A stretch of DNA of 64,000 nt from F23-D06 sp045132055 (GCA_045132055.1 JBGURP010000012.1:94502-158501), one strand, 5' to 3'. Positions 18,894-28,347 are shown, numbered from the stretch's first letter. The notes: a model not told the origin generated them from the letters alone. Numbers and translations: made by a program.

Positions 18894-18971
18894 ACAAAAA
18901 TTTAAATAACCACACACTTTTCATAAAAAATTTTTAAAATTTTATTAACAATATGAAGCCCGAAAAAATAG

Positions 18972-18979
18972 TACCTTTG
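18972..18979 (+). promoter_or_regulatory. -7 promoter box of uvrD/pcrA
   Basis: TACCTTTG matches TAnnTTTG, 19 nt before the ATG at 18999. Confidence 0.6.
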
Positions 18980-18998
18980 CAGCCTCAAAAGAGACAAG

Positions 18999-21362
18999 AT
19001 GACCCCCGAAGAAAAGATATTATCAGAATTGAACGATCAGCAGCAAATAGCTGTGAAACAGGTTGATGGGCCCGTAATGGTAATAGCGGGTGCAGGTTCC
19101 GGCAAGACCCGTGTGCTGACCTACCGCATCGCTTACATGTTAGCGCGCGGCGTGAACCCGTACCGTATTTTGGCCTTGACGTTTACCAACAAGGCCGCCG
19201 CCGAGATGCGCGCCCGTATCGTCAACCTCGTGGGTGGCGACGTGGCCAAGGCCGTGACCATGGGCACCTTCCACTCCGTATTCTACCGCATACTCCGCGC
19301 CGAAGCCGACAAATTGGGCTATACGCACAACGTTACGGTTTACGACACCGACGACTCCAAGTCCCTGATCAAGAACATCGTCAAGGACATGAACCTGGAC
19401 CCGAAAATCTACGCGCCCAACTACGTGCTCAACCGCATCTCCATGGCCAAGTCCAATCTGCTGTCTGCGCAAGAATATGCAGAAAACGGGGAAATCATAG
19501 CCGCCGACCGCACCGCGGGCAAACCCAGAATTGCTGAAATTTTCTCCGCCTACAACATCCGCCTGAAAAACGCGGACGCCATGGACTTCGACGACCTCCT
19601 GTATTACATGAACGTCCTTCTTCGCGACTTTCCCGACATGCTGTACAAATACCAGAACCGCTACAATTACATTCTGGTGGATGAGTATCAGGACACTAAC
19701 TTCGCCCAGTATCTCATCGTGAAAAAGCTGGCGGCCACCAACCAGAACATCTGCGTGGTGGGCGACGACGCGCAGAGCATCTACGCCTTCCGCGGCGCGA
19801 ACATCCAGAATATCCTCAATTTCCGCCGCGACTACCCCAACGCCAAGATATTCAAACTGGAGCAGAATTACCGCTCCACCCAAAATATCGTGAACGCCGC
19901 CAACGCCATCATCAAGTACAACAAAGACCAGATGCCGAAAGAGGTGTGGACCGACAATGAAGTGGGCTCGAAGATAAACCTCATCCGGGCCGGCAGCGAC
20001 AACGACGAGGCCCACGCAGTGGCCAGCGCCATCTTCGAGACCAAGATGAACCAACACGCCGCCAACCGGCAGTTCGCCATCCTCTACCGAACCAACATTC
20101 AGTCCAGAACGCTGGAAGAGGCCATGGTGAAACGGCACATACCCTACAAAATCTACGGCGGGCTTTCATTCTACAAGCGCAAGGAAATCAAAGACGTATT
20201 GGCTTATTTCCGGCTGACTATCAATCATTTCGACGAGGAGTCGCTGCGCCGTGTTATCAACTATCCTATGCGCGGCATCGGTGACACCACCGTATCCCGC
20301 ATCGCCGCTGCTGCTAACGAAAGCGGTGCACATTTTTGGGATGTTGTGAGTGAGCCTCAACTGTTCAATTTAGGCGTCAACGGCCCCACGATGAACCGGT
20401 TGGTGGAGTTTGCCGATATGATCAAAGGCTTCACTGCCCAATTGCAAACCACAGACGCTTACGAATTAGGCAAACAGATTGTCATCAAAACGGGCATCGC
20501 CAAGATTCTGAAAGAAAACACGGACGAGAAAGAGCGTGTGGATCATGTGGAGGAACTTTTGGATGCCATGAAAGGCTTCACTGAAAAGGAGCCTGAAAGC
20601 AATTTCGACGAGGCCACCGGCGAAATCATAGACCATTACTTCCCCTCTTTGGACCACTTCATGGAATCCATCGCGCTGCTGAGCGACGAAGAAGAGAACA
20701 ATGCAGGTGAAGAAGAGGACGTGGTGAAGCTGATGACCATCCACTCCGCCAAAGGCTTGGAGTTCGACTACGTGTTCATCACGGGTTTGGAAGAGAACCT
20801 TTTCCCGTCATCCTTATGTGTCAACTCACGCCAGGAGATGGAAGAGGAGCGCCGCTTGTTCTACGTGGCGCTCACGCGGGCGCGCAAGCAGGTGACCCTC
20901 ACGTGCGCACAAACGCGCTACCGATTCGGCTCACTGCAATTTTGTGAGGACAGCCGTTTCCTGGAAGAAATTCCTGACAAGTTCCTGAATATGAGCCATA
21001 AAGCATCAGAAGGACAAGGCACTTTCTCGCGCCGGAGCGAAGAGCCGTGGGCGGCAAAATCGGGATTCGGTTTCCGCCGGCAGTCGGAGAGTACGCCACG
21101 CACTACCTCGTCTTATCGCACGCCCACCGCGCCGAAGCCACAAGTGAAAACCCAGTCGGATGTGCGCCTTGACCAGATTGGCTCACTCGCCGCTTTCGAC
21201 CAGATTGTGCCCGGATTGCGCGTGTATCATGGCAAATTCGGCTTCGGAAAGGTAATCTCTCTGGAAGGCGCAGGCCCCGACGCCAAAGCACAAGTCGCCT
21301 TCGACACCGTGGGCACCAAAACCCTGCTCCTGAAATTCGCTAAGTTAGTCATTCCTAATTAA
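18999..21362 (+). CDS. UvrD/PcrA-type superfamily I DNA helicase
   Basis: A 787-residue SF1A 3'-5' helicase acting in nucleotide excision repair, mismatch repair and replication-fork clearance. Visible motifs are Q motif LNDQQQIAVK, Walker A GAGSGKT (residues 31-37), motif II VDEYQDTNFAQ (near 227), motif III GDDAQSIYAFRGA, motif IV EQNYRSTQNI, motif V MTIHSAKGLEFDYVF and motif VI YVALTRARKQ. The C-terminal 60 residues (LRVYHGKFGFGKVISLEG onward) form the Tudor-like domain that PcrA uses to contact RNA polymerase; this favours PcrA/UvrD over Rep. It is followed after 8 nt by the GSCFA gene and opens a run of plus-strand genes that continues to nfo. Confidence 0.96.
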   Translation: MTPEEKILSELNDQQQIAVKQVDGPVMVIAGAGSGKTRVLTYRIAYMLARGVNPYRILALTFTNKAAAEMRARIVNLVGGDVAKAVTMGTFHSVFYRILRAEADKLGYTHNVTVYDTDDSKSLIKNIVKDMNLDPKIYAPNYVLNRISMAKSNLLSAQEYAENGEIIAADRTAGKPRIAEIFSAYNIRLKNADAMDFDDLLYYMNVLLRDFPDMLYKYQNRYNYILVDEYQDTNFAQYLIVKKLAATNQNICVVGDDAQSIYAFRGANIQNILNFRRDYPNAKIFKLEQNYRSTQNIVNAANAIIKYNKDQMPKEVWTDNEVGSKINLIRAGSDNDEAHAVASAIFETKMNQHAANRQFAILYRTNIQSRTLEEAMVKRHIPYKIYGGLSFYKRKEIKDVLAYFRLTINHFDEESLRRVINYPMRGIGDTTVSRIAAAANESGAHFWDVVSEPQLFNLGVNGPTMNRLVEFADMIKGFTAQLQTTDAYELGKQIVIKTGIAKILKENTDEKERVDHVEELLDAMKGFTEKEPESNFDEATGEIIDHYFPSLDHFMESIALLSDEEENNAGEEEDVVKLMTIHSAKGLEFDYVFITGLEENLFPSSLCVNSRQEMEEERRLFYVALTRARKQVTLTCAQTRYRFGSLQFCEDSRFLEEIPDKFLNMSHKASEGQGTFSRRSEEPWAAKSGFGFRRQSESTPRTTSSYRTPTAPKPQVKTQSDVRLDQIGSLAAFDQIVPGLRVYHGKFGFGKVISLEGAGPDAKAQVAFDTVGTKTLLLKFAKLVIPN

Positions 21363-21370
21363 TTCGCAAT

Positions 21371-22237
21371 ATGTTATTCAGAACCAATATCCCTGCTCCC
21401 CAGTTTCCGTTCAAGATTGGATTCGACGACCGCATCATGCTGCTCGGTTCCTGCTTCTCGGACAATATCGGCAGCTACTTTGACCGGCATCGCTTCCAGG
21501 TGTGCTCCAACCCCTTCGGCGTGCTGTTCAACCCCGTGTCCATCGATCACTCCCTCCGCATCCTCATGGATCCGGAGACCTTCGACAAGGACCGTTATTT
21601 TTACCGCAACCGCGACTTATGGGTGAGCTTTGCCCATCACGGACGTTTTTCGCGCGAGAACTTTGATGTTTTCGAGAAAAATATCGATGACCAATTGGCT
21701 TACGCCTCCGATTTCCTGACTCGTACCGATTACCTGTTTGTGACCTTCGGCACCGCGTTCTGTTACAAGTTCATTCCCCGCGACCTGATTGTCTCCAACT
21801 GCCACAAGATCCCCAATTTCAAGTTCGACCGTATCCGCTTGGATGTCAAGAAGATCGTGTCGTTATGGAACACCACTTTGCAGAAACTGAAAGAGGTGCG
21901 TCCTGACATGAAAATCATCTTCACGGTGAGCCCGGTGCGGCACGCCGGCGAGGGCATGCACGAAAACACCCTCAGCAAGTCCGTGCTCCTGCTGGCTGTG
22001 GAAAAACTGGTGGACAACGAGACCACTTTCTACTTTCCGGCATACGAATATCTCATCGACGACCTGCGCGATTACCGCTTCTATGCCAAAGACTTATGTC
22101 ATCCCAACGACCTGGCGGTGGAGTATCTGGAAGAGAAGGTTTCCGAGTCATTTTTCACAGTGGAAACCCAAGACAAGGTGCGACTGATCCGACAGGAAAA
22201 CAAATTCCTCAACCACCAGCGTTTCAGACGCGACTAA
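21371..22237 (+). CDS. GSCFA domain-containing protein
   Basis: A 288-residue protein named after its motif, here LLGSCFSDNIGSYF (residues 24-37). GSCFA proteins are related to SGNH/GDSL hydrolases: the Ser in GSCF is the likely nucleophile region, and a conserved Asp-x-x-His-like block appears as DLCHPNDLAVEYL near residue 238. The biochemical function is not established, but in Bacteroidota the gene is common and often lies next to housekeeping genes. There is no signal peptide or membrane segment, so it is probably cytoplasmic. Only 8 nt separate it from uvrD/pcrA, so they are likely co-transcribed. queA downstream has its own promoter box. Confidence 0.85.
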   Translation: MLFRTNIPAPQFPFKIGFDDRIMLLGSCFSDNIGSYFDRHRFQVCSNPFGVLFNPVSIDHSLRILMDPETFDKDRYFYRNRDLWVSFAHHGRFSRENFDVFEKNIDDQLAYASDFLTRTDYLFVTFGTAFCYKFIPRDLIVSNCHKIPNFKFDRIRLDVKKIVSLWNTTLQKLKEVRPDMKIIFTVSPVRHAGEGMHENTLSKSVLLLAVEKLVDNETTFYFPAYEYLIDDLRDYRFYAKDLCHPNDLAVEYLEEKVSESFFTVETQDKVRLIRQENKFLNHQRFRRD

Positions 22238-22264
22238 TTCGGTGATTTTTTGTTCGTTTGCCTC

Positions 22265-22295
22265 TTGACAAACAATAATTTTTGTTGTACTTTTG
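22265..22295 (+). promoter_or_regulatory. Promoter of queA
   Basis: TTG at 22265-22267 and TACTTTTG at 22288-22295 with a 20-nt spacer approximate the Bacteroidota -33/-7 promoter. It covers the upstream part of the longest queA frame, which argues for the ATG at 22315. Confidence 0.6.
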
Positions 22296-22314
22296 CCAGC
22301 CCAAATATTGTACA

Positions 22315-23388
22315 ATGAAATTATCCGAATTTAAGTATTATCTGCCTCAGGATCTGATTGCTTTACATCCTACGGAGGAGCGCGATGAGGCACGTTTGAT
22401 GGTGCTCGATCGCAAGACCAAAACCATTGAGCACAAATTATTCAAAAATGTCATTGATTATTTTGACGAAGGCGACTTGTTCGTGATGAACAACACGCGC
22501 GTGTTCCCGGCTCTGCTGTATGGCGAAAAGGAACAGACCCGCGCCAAGATTCGCGTCTTTTTGCTCCGTGAGCTCGACGAGGAGAGCCGTCTTTGGGACG
22601 TGCTCGTGGATCCTGCCCGCAAAATCCGTATTGGCAACAAGCTCTGCTTCTGCGAGGACGACAGCCTTGTGGCCGAGGTTATCGACAACACCACTTCCCG
22701 CGGACGTACGCTCCGCTTCCTGTTCGATGGCGACCATGACGCATTCAAGAAAAAGCTGATGGACTTGGGTACGACTCCGCTGCCGGAAGACATCCAGCGT
22801 TTGCGCGAGATTGTGCCTGAGGATGAGCAAGATTATCAGACCATTTACGCTACCGAAGAGGGCGCGGTAGTGGCTCCGGCGGCCGGTTTCCACTTCAGCC
22901 GCGAACTCCTCAAACGTATGGAATTGAAGGGCATCGAACGCACGTACGTGACGCTGCACGCAGGTTTGAGCAACTTCAACGACATTGACGTGGAAGACCT
23001 CTCCAAGCACAAACCCGACTCCGAGCGCATGATCATCCGCGCCGATGTCGCCGACACCATCAACCAGGCAAAAGACGAAGGCCACAAGATTGTGATGGTG
23101 GGCACCACCACAACCAAGGCTCTGGAATCTTCCGTCTATGCCAACGGCCACGTGAAGACCACACAGATGAACGGCAAGGAGGATGCGTGGACCAACAAGT
23201 TCATCTATCCGCCTTATCGTTTCATGGTGGGCGATGCCATGATCACCAACTTCCACGCCTCCCAGAGCTCCATGCTCATGATGGTGGCAGCCTTCGGCGG
23301 CTACGATTTCGTGATGCGCGCTTACAAAGAGGCCGTGGCCGAGAAATACAGATTCCTCACCTACGGTGACGCAATGTTGATTATTTAA
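22315..23388 (+). CDS. queA: tRNA preQ1(34) S-adenosylmethionine ribosyltransferase-isomerase
   Basis: QueA transfers and isomerises the ribosyl group of SAM onto preQ1 at tRNA position 34, forming epoxyqueuosine. The 357-residue protein begins MKLSEFKYYLPQDLIALHPTEERD and contains the family blocks FVMNNTRVFPALLYG, TEEGAVVAPAAGFHFS, YVTLHAGLSNF and TNFHASQSSMLMMVAAFGG. The longer frame from 22282 begins with a TTG inside the promoter, so the ATG at 22315 was chosen. It precedes purM by 23 nt; the two have no shared pathway and are probably only co-expressed. Confidence 0.96.
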   Translation: MKLSEFKYYLPQDLIALHPTEERDEARLMVLDRKTKTIEHKLFKNVIDYFDEGDLFVMNNTRVFPALLYGEKEQTRAKIRVFLLRELDEESRLWDVLVDPARKIRIGNKLCFCEDDSLVAEVIDNTTSRGRTLRFLFDGDHDAFKKKLMDLGTTPLPEDIQRLREIVPEDEQDYQTIYATEEGAVVAPAAGFHFSRELLKRMELKGIERTYVTLHAGLSNFNDIDVEDLSKHKPDSERMIIRADVADTINQAKDEGHKIVMVGTTTTKALESSVYANGHVKTTQMNGKEDAWTNKFIYPPYRFMVGDAMITNFHASQSSMLMMVAAFGGYDFVMRAYKEAVAEKYRFLTYGDAMLII

Positions 23389-23411
23389 CTTTTATTAAAA
23401 TACTTCCCACT

Positions 23412-24443
23412 ATGGCAAAATCATACGAAGCAGCAGGCGTTCGTCTGGAAGCCGGATACGAGTCCGTGCGCCTCATTAAAAAACACATCTCCCGCACCAA
23501 CCGTCCGGGTATGATGGGCAACATCGGCAGTTTTGGCGGCATGTTCGACCTGGCCTCCCTGAACTACAAGGAGCCCGTTTTGGTGAGCGGAACTGACGGT
23601 GTCGGCACCAAACTGAAAATCGCTTTCATGATGGACAAGCACGATACCATCGGTCAGGACGCCGTGGCCATGTGCGTGAACGACGTGCTCGCACAGGGTG
23701 CCGCGCCGCTGTTTTTCCTGGATTACATTGCCGTGGGCAAGAACGAACCTGCTAAGATTGAGCAGATTGTGAAGGGCGTGGCCGACGGCTGCGTGCTCTC
23801 CAACTGCGCCTTAATCGGCGGCGAAACGGCAGAAATGCCCGACATGTACGACGAAGACGAATATGACATCGCCGGTTTCACAGTGGGCGCCGTGGAGAAA
23901 TCCAAACTCATCGACGGCAGCCAAGTCAAGGTCGGCGATCTGCTCATCGGCCTCGCCTCCTCCGGCGTGCACTCCAACGGATTCTCCCTGGTCCGCAAAA
24001 TCGTCTTTAAAGACAACCATCTGGACCTCAACAAGCAATATGAAGGCTTGCCCGACACGTTGGGCAACGTGCTCCTCACCCCTACCCGCATCTACGTGCG
24101 TCCGGTGTTAGAGGTGTTAAAAAAAGTCAACATCCATGCCATCTGCCACATCACCGGCGGTGGCTTCGATGAGAACATCCCGCGCGTGCTGCAAGAAGGT
24201 CAAGGCATCTACGTGGAGGAAGGCACTTGGGATATGCCTGCCATCTTCCCGTTCCTCGAGAAATACGGCAAGGTGGAACACCGCGAAATGTTCAACATCT
24301 TCAACATGGGTATCGGTATGGTGCTCGTGGTGGATCCCAAAGACCGTGAGGAAGTGCTCAGCATGTTCACCGAGCTCGGCGAGAAAGCCTTCGTCATCGG
24401 CAAGGTGACCGACAAAGAGGGTGTCGATATTAAACTTCTGTAA
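23412..24443 (+). CDS. purM: Phosphoribosylformylglycinamidine cyclo-ligase (AIR synthetase)
   Basis: PurM closes the imidazole ring in step five of purine biosynthesis, converting FGAM and ATP to AIR. The 343-residue length matches bacterial PurM (about 345). Motifs include VSGTDGVGTKLKIAF, DAVAMCVNDVLAQGAAPLFFLDYIA, GGETAEMPDMY, ASSGVHSNGFSLVRKI and HITGGGFDENIPR, covering the ATP-binding glycine-rich segment and the dimer interface. It lies between queA and a beta-barrel protein gene whose ATG begins 2 nt after the purM stop. No other purine gene is in the window. Confidence 0.97.
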   Translation: MAKSYEAAGVRLEAGYESVRLIKKHISRTNRPGMMGNIGSFGGMFDLASLNYKEPVLVSGTDGVGTKLKIAFMMDKHDTIGQDAVAMCVNDVLAQGAAPLFFLDYIAVGKNEPAKIEQIVKGVADGCVLSNCALIGGETAEMPDMYDEDEYDIAGFTVGAVEKSKLIDGSQVKVGDLLIGLASSGVHSNGFSLVRKIVFKDNHLDLNKQYEGLPDTLGNVLLTPTRIYVRPVLEVLKKVNIHAICHITGGGFDENIPRVLQEGQGIYVEEGTWDMPAIFPFLEKYGKVEHREMFNIFNMGIGMVLVVDPKDREEVLSMFTELGEKAFVIGKVTDKEGVDIKLL

Positions 24444-24445
24444 TC

Positions 24446-25234
24446 ATGAAACGGCTGATTATCCTGGCTCTCTGCCTCGCATGCAGTCTGATGGCTGTGG
24501 CCCAACAAGAAAACGACAATCCAAAAGTCAAAGTGGGCGTGCGCGTGGGCGGAGTGGGATCTTGTTTTATCGTCCCTCAAAATGAAGTCATCTGCCTCAA
24601 TCCGCAAAACAGCAAGCCAAAACGCCCCATGAAAATCGGTCTTACGGCTGGTGTAACAGTGGATATCCCTATTTCCCAAAAATTGAATTTGCAGACAGGG
24701 CTGATGTATTCATTGCAACGTGCGGGTGAGAAGGATCAGTGTATCTATAACATCGGCGACACGAACTATTCTGTCGATTCCAGAATCACGTACAAGTCTC
24801 ACCATATCAAGTTGCCGTTGATGATCATGTTCCAAGGCTCAAACAAACCTAATCATTTTGTTGCTGGCGTGGGCGTGTTCGCTGATGTGGCCTTGGGAGG
24901 AAAACTCCGGTATGATGCTTCCGCCGTACTTACCCCGGGTGGCAAATATCTGATTGAAGGAGATTTGAATCCATACAACAAGGAAAACCAATATTTGAGA
25001 TATCGTTTGAATGATGATGATTTCTGGTACAAACACACCCTTGGGTATGGAAGCCTGTTCAAACGGTTCAATTTCGGCGTATCAGCGGAAATCGGATACC
25101 AGATTTCCAAGGTTTACTTGGGCGCGCACATTGACTTCGGCGTGCTCAACATGGCCCGTCAGGAAATGTGCGGCGAGAATTACAGACAACGTCCGCTGGA
25201 TGTGCAGGTGTTAATAGGATACAATATCAATTAA
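24446..25234 (+). CDS. Outer-membrane beta-barrel protein (PorT/OmpA-barrel-like)
   Basis: A 262-residue exported protein with signal peptide MKRLIILALCLACSLMAVAQ and alternating beta-strand patterns such as VKVGVRVGGVGSCF, KIGLTAGVTVDIPIS, LNLQTGLMYSLQRAG, FVAGVGVFADVALGGK and FNFGVSAEIGYQISKVYLGAHIDFGV. This resembles the eight-stranded outer-membrane beta-barrel family common in Bacteroidota, sometimes annotated as PorT family. The function is unknown. It starts 2 nt after purM and ends 2 nt before nfo. The tight packing indicates co-transcription rather than a shared pathway. Confidence 0.78.
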   Translation: MKRLIILALCLACSLMAVAQQENDNPKVKVGVRVGGVGSCFIVPQNEVICLNPQNSKPKRPMKIGLTAGVTVDIPISQKLNLQTGLMYSLQRAGEKDQCIYNIGDTNYSVDSRITYKSHHIKLPLMIMFQGSNKPNHFVAGVGVFADVALGGKLRYDASAVLTPGGKYLIEGDLNPYNKENQYLRYRLNDDDFWYKHTLGYGSLFKRFNFGVSAEIGYQISKVYLGAHIDFGVLNMARQEMCGENYRQRPLDVQVLIGYNIN

Positions 25235-25236
25235 GT

Positions 25237-26079
25237 ATGAAATACATAGGACCGCATGTCAGTGCCACCGGCGGAGTGGAAAACGCCCCGTTGAACGCGA
25301 TGGCCGTCGGTGCAAATGCCTTCGCACTGTTCACCAAGAATCAACGACAGTGGGTTTCCGCACCGCTTACCCAGAAATCCATTGTCGCGTTCAAAGCCCA
25401 TTGCGAGAAAGCCGGCATCACACCCGACTTCATCCTGCCTCACGACAGTTATCTCATCAACCTCGGACAGCCGGAAGAGGAGGCATTGCAGAAATCGCGC
25501 AACTCCTTCTTTGATGAAATGAAACGTTGCGAACAGTTGGGATTGAAGATGCTTAACTTCCATCCAGGCAGCCATCTCAACAAGATTTCGCTCGAAGAGT
25601 GCCTCCGGCGCATTGCGGAGAGCATCAACATGGCACTGGACCAGACGCACGGCGTGACGGCTGTAATCGAAAACACTGCCGGACAAGGCTCCAACGTGGG
25701 CTTCAGCTTTCAACATATCTCCTATATCATTGAAAAAGTGGAAGACAAAAGCCGCGTGGGCGTTTGTATCGACACTTGCCACACCTACTCCGCTGGCTAT
25801 GATTTGAAGACGGAAGAGGGCTACAAACATACGTGGAAAGAGTTTGATGAAACCATCGGCGGCCAATACTTGCGTGCTATCCACCTCAACGATACCAAGA
25901 AACCTTTCGCCTCACGCGTGGACCGTCACGACAGCATCGGCAAGGGACTGTTAGGCATGGAGTTTTTCCAGCGCTTTATGCGCGACCCGCGATTCGACAA
26001 CATGCCACTTATCCTGGAAACGCCCGATGAAACCCTGTGGGCAGAGGAGATAAAACTACTGCATTCGCTTGAAAATTAG
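25237..26079 (+). CDS. nfo: Deoxyribonuclease IV (endonuclease IV)
   Basis: An AP endonuclease of base-excision repair that cuts 5' to abasic sites. The 280-residue TIM-barrel protein carries metal-ligand motifs of the family: MKYIGPHVSATGGVENAP at the start, NFHPGSHLNKI, AVIENTAGQGSNVGFSF, VCIDTCHTYSAGYDL, AIHLNDTKKPFASRVDRHDSIGKG and LILETPDE. These supply the three-zinc cluster. The open frame extends upstream to 25168, but that part overlaps the preceding gene; the ATG at 25237 gives the canonical N-terminus. Its location with a helicase at one end and uvrB beyond the tRNA places several repair genes together. Confidence 0.96.
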   Translation: MKYIGPHVSATGGVENAPLNAMAVGANAFALFTKNQRQWVSAPLTQKSIVAFKAHCEKAGITPDFILPHDSYLINLGQPEEEALQKSRNSFFDEMKRCEQLGLKMLNFHPGSHLNKISLEECLRRIAESINMALDQTHGVTAVIENTAGQGSNVGFSFQHISYIIEKVEDKSRVGVCIDTCHTYSAGYDLKTEEGYKHTWKEFDETIGGQYLRAIHLNDTKKPFASRVDRHDSIGKGLLGMEFFQRFMRDPRFDNMPLILETPDETLWAEEIKLLHSLEN

Positions 26080-26128
26080 AAAAATACAACAATATTGATT
26101 TTTTTAAGGCTCCATTTGAAAAAAATTG

Positions 26129-26136
26129 TATTTTTG
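26129..26136 (+). promoter_or_regulatory. -7 promoter box of tRNA-Glu
   Basis: TATTTTTG, matching TAnnTTTG, 21 nt upstream of the tRNA 5' end. Confidence 0.55.
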
Positions 26137-26157
26137 CAGCCTCAAAAAACACCTAAT

Positions 26158-26229
26158 GCTGCGTTCTTCTAACGGTTAGGAATCAAGATTCTCAATCTTG
26201 CAATACGAGTTCGATTCTCGTACGCAGTA
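26158..26229 (+). tRNA. tRNA-Glu (anticodon CTC)
   Basis: A full cloverleaf can be drawn. Acceptor stem GCTGCGT pairs with ACGCAGT (first pair G-U). D stem is TTCT/GGAA. Anticodon stem CAAGA/TCTTG holds loop TTCTCAA (anticodon CTC at 26191-26193). T arm is ACGAG-TTCGATT-CTCGT. The discriminator is A and no CCA is encoded. It reads GAG codons and is usually a second Glu tRNA beside the TTC isoacceptor. Confidence 0.93.
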
Positions 26230-26234
26230 CAACC

Positions 26235-26263
26235 AAGCACCTTCTTCAAAAAGGTGCTTTTTT
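26235..26263. terminator. Rho-independent terminator after tRNA-Glu
   Basis: Perfect 9-bp stem AAGCACCTT (26235-26243) / AAGGTGCTT (26251-26259) with a 7-nt loop, followed by a T run on the plus strand. It lies between the tRNA and the convergent uvrB and could act for both. Confidence 0.85.
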
Positions 26264-26269
26264 ATTTTC

Positions 26270-28303
26270 CTAATACTCTTTGATTCGCTGCTCGATGCGG
26301 ATCACCTCATCACGAAGCTCCGTAGCCCGGTCAAAATCCAAATCTTTGACCGCCTTGTCCATCTCCTTGCGCAACATCTTGGACCTCAATTTCAATTGCT
26401 CCAAATTCAAAAGACGTATATCATCTTCAGCGGCCATCGCCTCGATGGGTTGCACTGTCTTGTACTTTTTCTTGTCGATTTCGCCCTGTTTGGTCACAGC
26501 TTCGTCAATCTGGCCGGCCAGATAGACCTCTTCGGACTTCACCACGCCCTTAGGCACGATGTGGTGCTCTTCGTTGTATGCCATCTGTTTTGCCCTCCGG
26601 CGGTTGGTTTCGTCCATAGTTGCCTGCATGGACTTGGTAATCTTGTTGGCATAGAAGATGACCTTGCCATTCACGTGGCGCGCCGCGCGACCGGCTGTCT
26701 GCGTGAGCGAGCGCGTATTGCGCAGGAAACCCTCCTTGTCGGCATCCATGATGGCCACCAGGGAAACTTCCGGCAAGTCCAAGCCCTCACGCAAAAGGTT
26801 CACGCCCACGAGCACGTCGATGGCGCCGAAGCGCAAATCCTTCAGAATCTCCACTCTGTCCAGCGTTTCCACATCAGAGTGGATGTAGCACGATTTGATG
26901 CCGATGCGGATCAGATAGCTGTTCAGCTCCTCGGCCATCTTCTTGGTGAGGGTCGTCACCAACACGCGCTCGCCGCGATCCACAGTGTCCTCAATCTCAT
27001 TCAGCAGGTCATCCACCTGATTGGTGGCAGGACGAACCTCAATGACAGGATCCAGCAAGCCCGTGGGGCGGACCACCTGCTCCACCACGACGCCACCCGA
27101 CTGCTGCAACTCAAAGTCCGCAGGTGTGGCACTCATATACACAGTTTGCCCGATAAGGTCTTCAAACTCATTGAATTTCAGCGGTCTATTATCCAACGCC
27201 GCTGGTAAGCGGAAACCGTAATCCACTAAGTTGATCTTGCGGGAACGGTCGCCACCATACATAGCCCCGATTTGCGGCACCGTAACGTGACTCTCATCAA
27301 CAACCAAGATAAAATCATCAGGGAAAAAGTCCAGAATGCAGAAAGGCCTTTGACCTGGCTGCCGCTTGTCGAAATAGCGGGAGTAATTCTCAATGCCAGA
27401 GCAATATCCCAGCTCCTTCATCATCTCCACATCATAATTCACCCGGTCCTCCAGTCGCTTGGCCTCCAAGTATTTCTCAATGGAGCGAAAATACTTCATC
27501 TGCTCGCCCAAATCAATCTTGATATTGTCAATAGCCTCATTTAACGACTGTTGCGTAGTTACAAAAATACTGGCAGGATAGATGGTGATCTTGTCCAATT
27601 TATTAATGACACCGCCAGAAGAGGCTTCGATTTCGAAAATGGATTCTATCTCATCATCAAAAAAGACAAGCCGGAAAGCGTGCTCATTGTAGGGCGGAAA
27701 GATATCGACGGTATCGCCTTTCACGCGGAACTGCGAGGTTTGCAGGTCTAGCTCGGTGCGGGAGTAGAGGCTGTTCACGAACGCGAGCAGCAGCTTGTTG
27801 CGGTCAATGAGCATGCCCGTATGGAGATGGATGACATTTTTGGCAAAGTCATCCGGATTGCCGATACCGTATATGCAGGATACGGAGGCCACCACGATGA
27901 TGTCGCGACGCCCCGACAACAGCGAAGCCGTCGTATGCAGACGCAGTTTTTCAATCTCGTCATTGATTGCCAAATCCTTCTCGATATACGTGTTCGTAGT
28001 GGGGATGTAAGCTTCAGGTTGGTAGTAATCGTAATAGGAAACGAAATACTCCACCGCATTTTCCGGAAAAAACTGCTTAAACTCGCTATAGAGCTGGGCC
28101 GCAAGCGTCTTGTTGTGGCTCAGCACCAGTGCGGGGCGGTTCAGCTCGTTGAGCACGTTGGCAATGGTAAAGGTCTTGCCCGAACCGGTGACACCCAAAA
28201 GAGTCTGTGCCTTGTCGCCGCGCCGAAGTCCTTCTACCAACTGTTTAATAGCGGTTGGCTGATCGCCGGAAGGTTCATATGAGGAGGTTAACTTGAAATT
28301 CAT
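26270..28303 (-). CDS. uvrB: Excinuclease ABC subunit B
   Basis: UvrB verifies damage in nucleotide excision repair and recruits UvrC. The 677-residue length fits (E. coli 673). Features are Walker A GVTGSGKT (37-44), the beta-hairpin region FVSYYDYYQPEAYIP (near 88), DEAD-like VVDESHVTVPQ (near 338), helicase motifs V-VI (LREGLDLPEVSLVAIMDADKEGFLR, QTAGRAARHVNGKVI) and a C-terminal UVR domain (LRKEMDKAVKDLDFDRATELRDEV, in part) that binds UvrC. The ATG at 28303 is preceded by a minus-strand TATTTTTG box. It is divergent from holA and convergent with tRNA-Glu. Confidence 0.98.
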   Translation of the reverse strand: MNFKLTSSYEPSGDQPTAIKQLVEGLRRGDKAQTLLGVTGSGKTFTIANVLNELNRPALVLSHNKTLAAQLYSEFKQFFPENAVEYFVSYYDYYQPEAYIPTTNTYIEKDLAINDEIEKLRLHTTASLLSGRRDIIVVASVSCIYGIGNPDDFAKNVIHLHTGMLIDRNKLLLAFVNSLYSRTELDLQTSQFRVKGDTVDIFPPYNEHAFRLVFFDDEIESIFEIEASSGGVINKLDKITIYPASIFVTTQQSLNEAIDNIKIDLGEQMKYFRSIEKYLEAKRLEDRVNYDVEMMKELGYCSGIENYSRYFDKRQPGQRPFCILDFFPDDFILVVDESHVTVPQIGAMYGGDRSRKINLVDYGFRLPAALDNRPLKFNEFEDLIGQTVYMSATPADFELQQSGGVVVEQVVRPTGLLDPVIEVRPATNQVDDLLNEIEDTVDRGERVLVTTLTKKMAEELNSYLIRIGIKSCYIHSDVETLDRVEILKDLRFGAIDVLVGVNLLREGLDLPEVSLVAIMDADKEGFLRNTRSLTQTAGRAARHVNGKVIFYANKITKSMQATMDETNRRRAKQMAYNEEHHIVPKGVVKSEEVYLAGQIDEAVTKQGEIDKKKYKTVQPIEAMAAEDDIRLLNLEQLKLRSKMLRKEMDKAVKDLDFDRATELRDEVIRIEQRIKEY

Positions 28304-28322
28304 TCTTCAATTTTAAAGGGGG

Positions 28323-28330
28323 CAAAAATA
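28323..28330 (-). promoter_or_regulatory. -7 promoter box of uvrB
   Basis: TATTTTTG on the minus strand, 20 nt upstream of the uvrB ATG. No LexA-like site was noticed. Confidence 0.55.
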
Positions 28331-28339
28331 ATAAAATTG

Positions 28340-28347
28340 TATCTTTG
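28340..28347 (+). promoter_or_regulatory. -7 promoter box of holA
   Basis: TATCTTTG matches TAnnTTTG, 26 nt before the ATG at 28374, and is divergent from the uvrB box 9 nt away. Confidence 0.55.

Noticed and set aside
18732..18917. A 61-codon frame in the aspS-uvrD gap
   Set aside because: It spans a promoter box and an inverted repeat, is rich in Phe/Tyr/Cys from AT-rich DNA, and has no start context.
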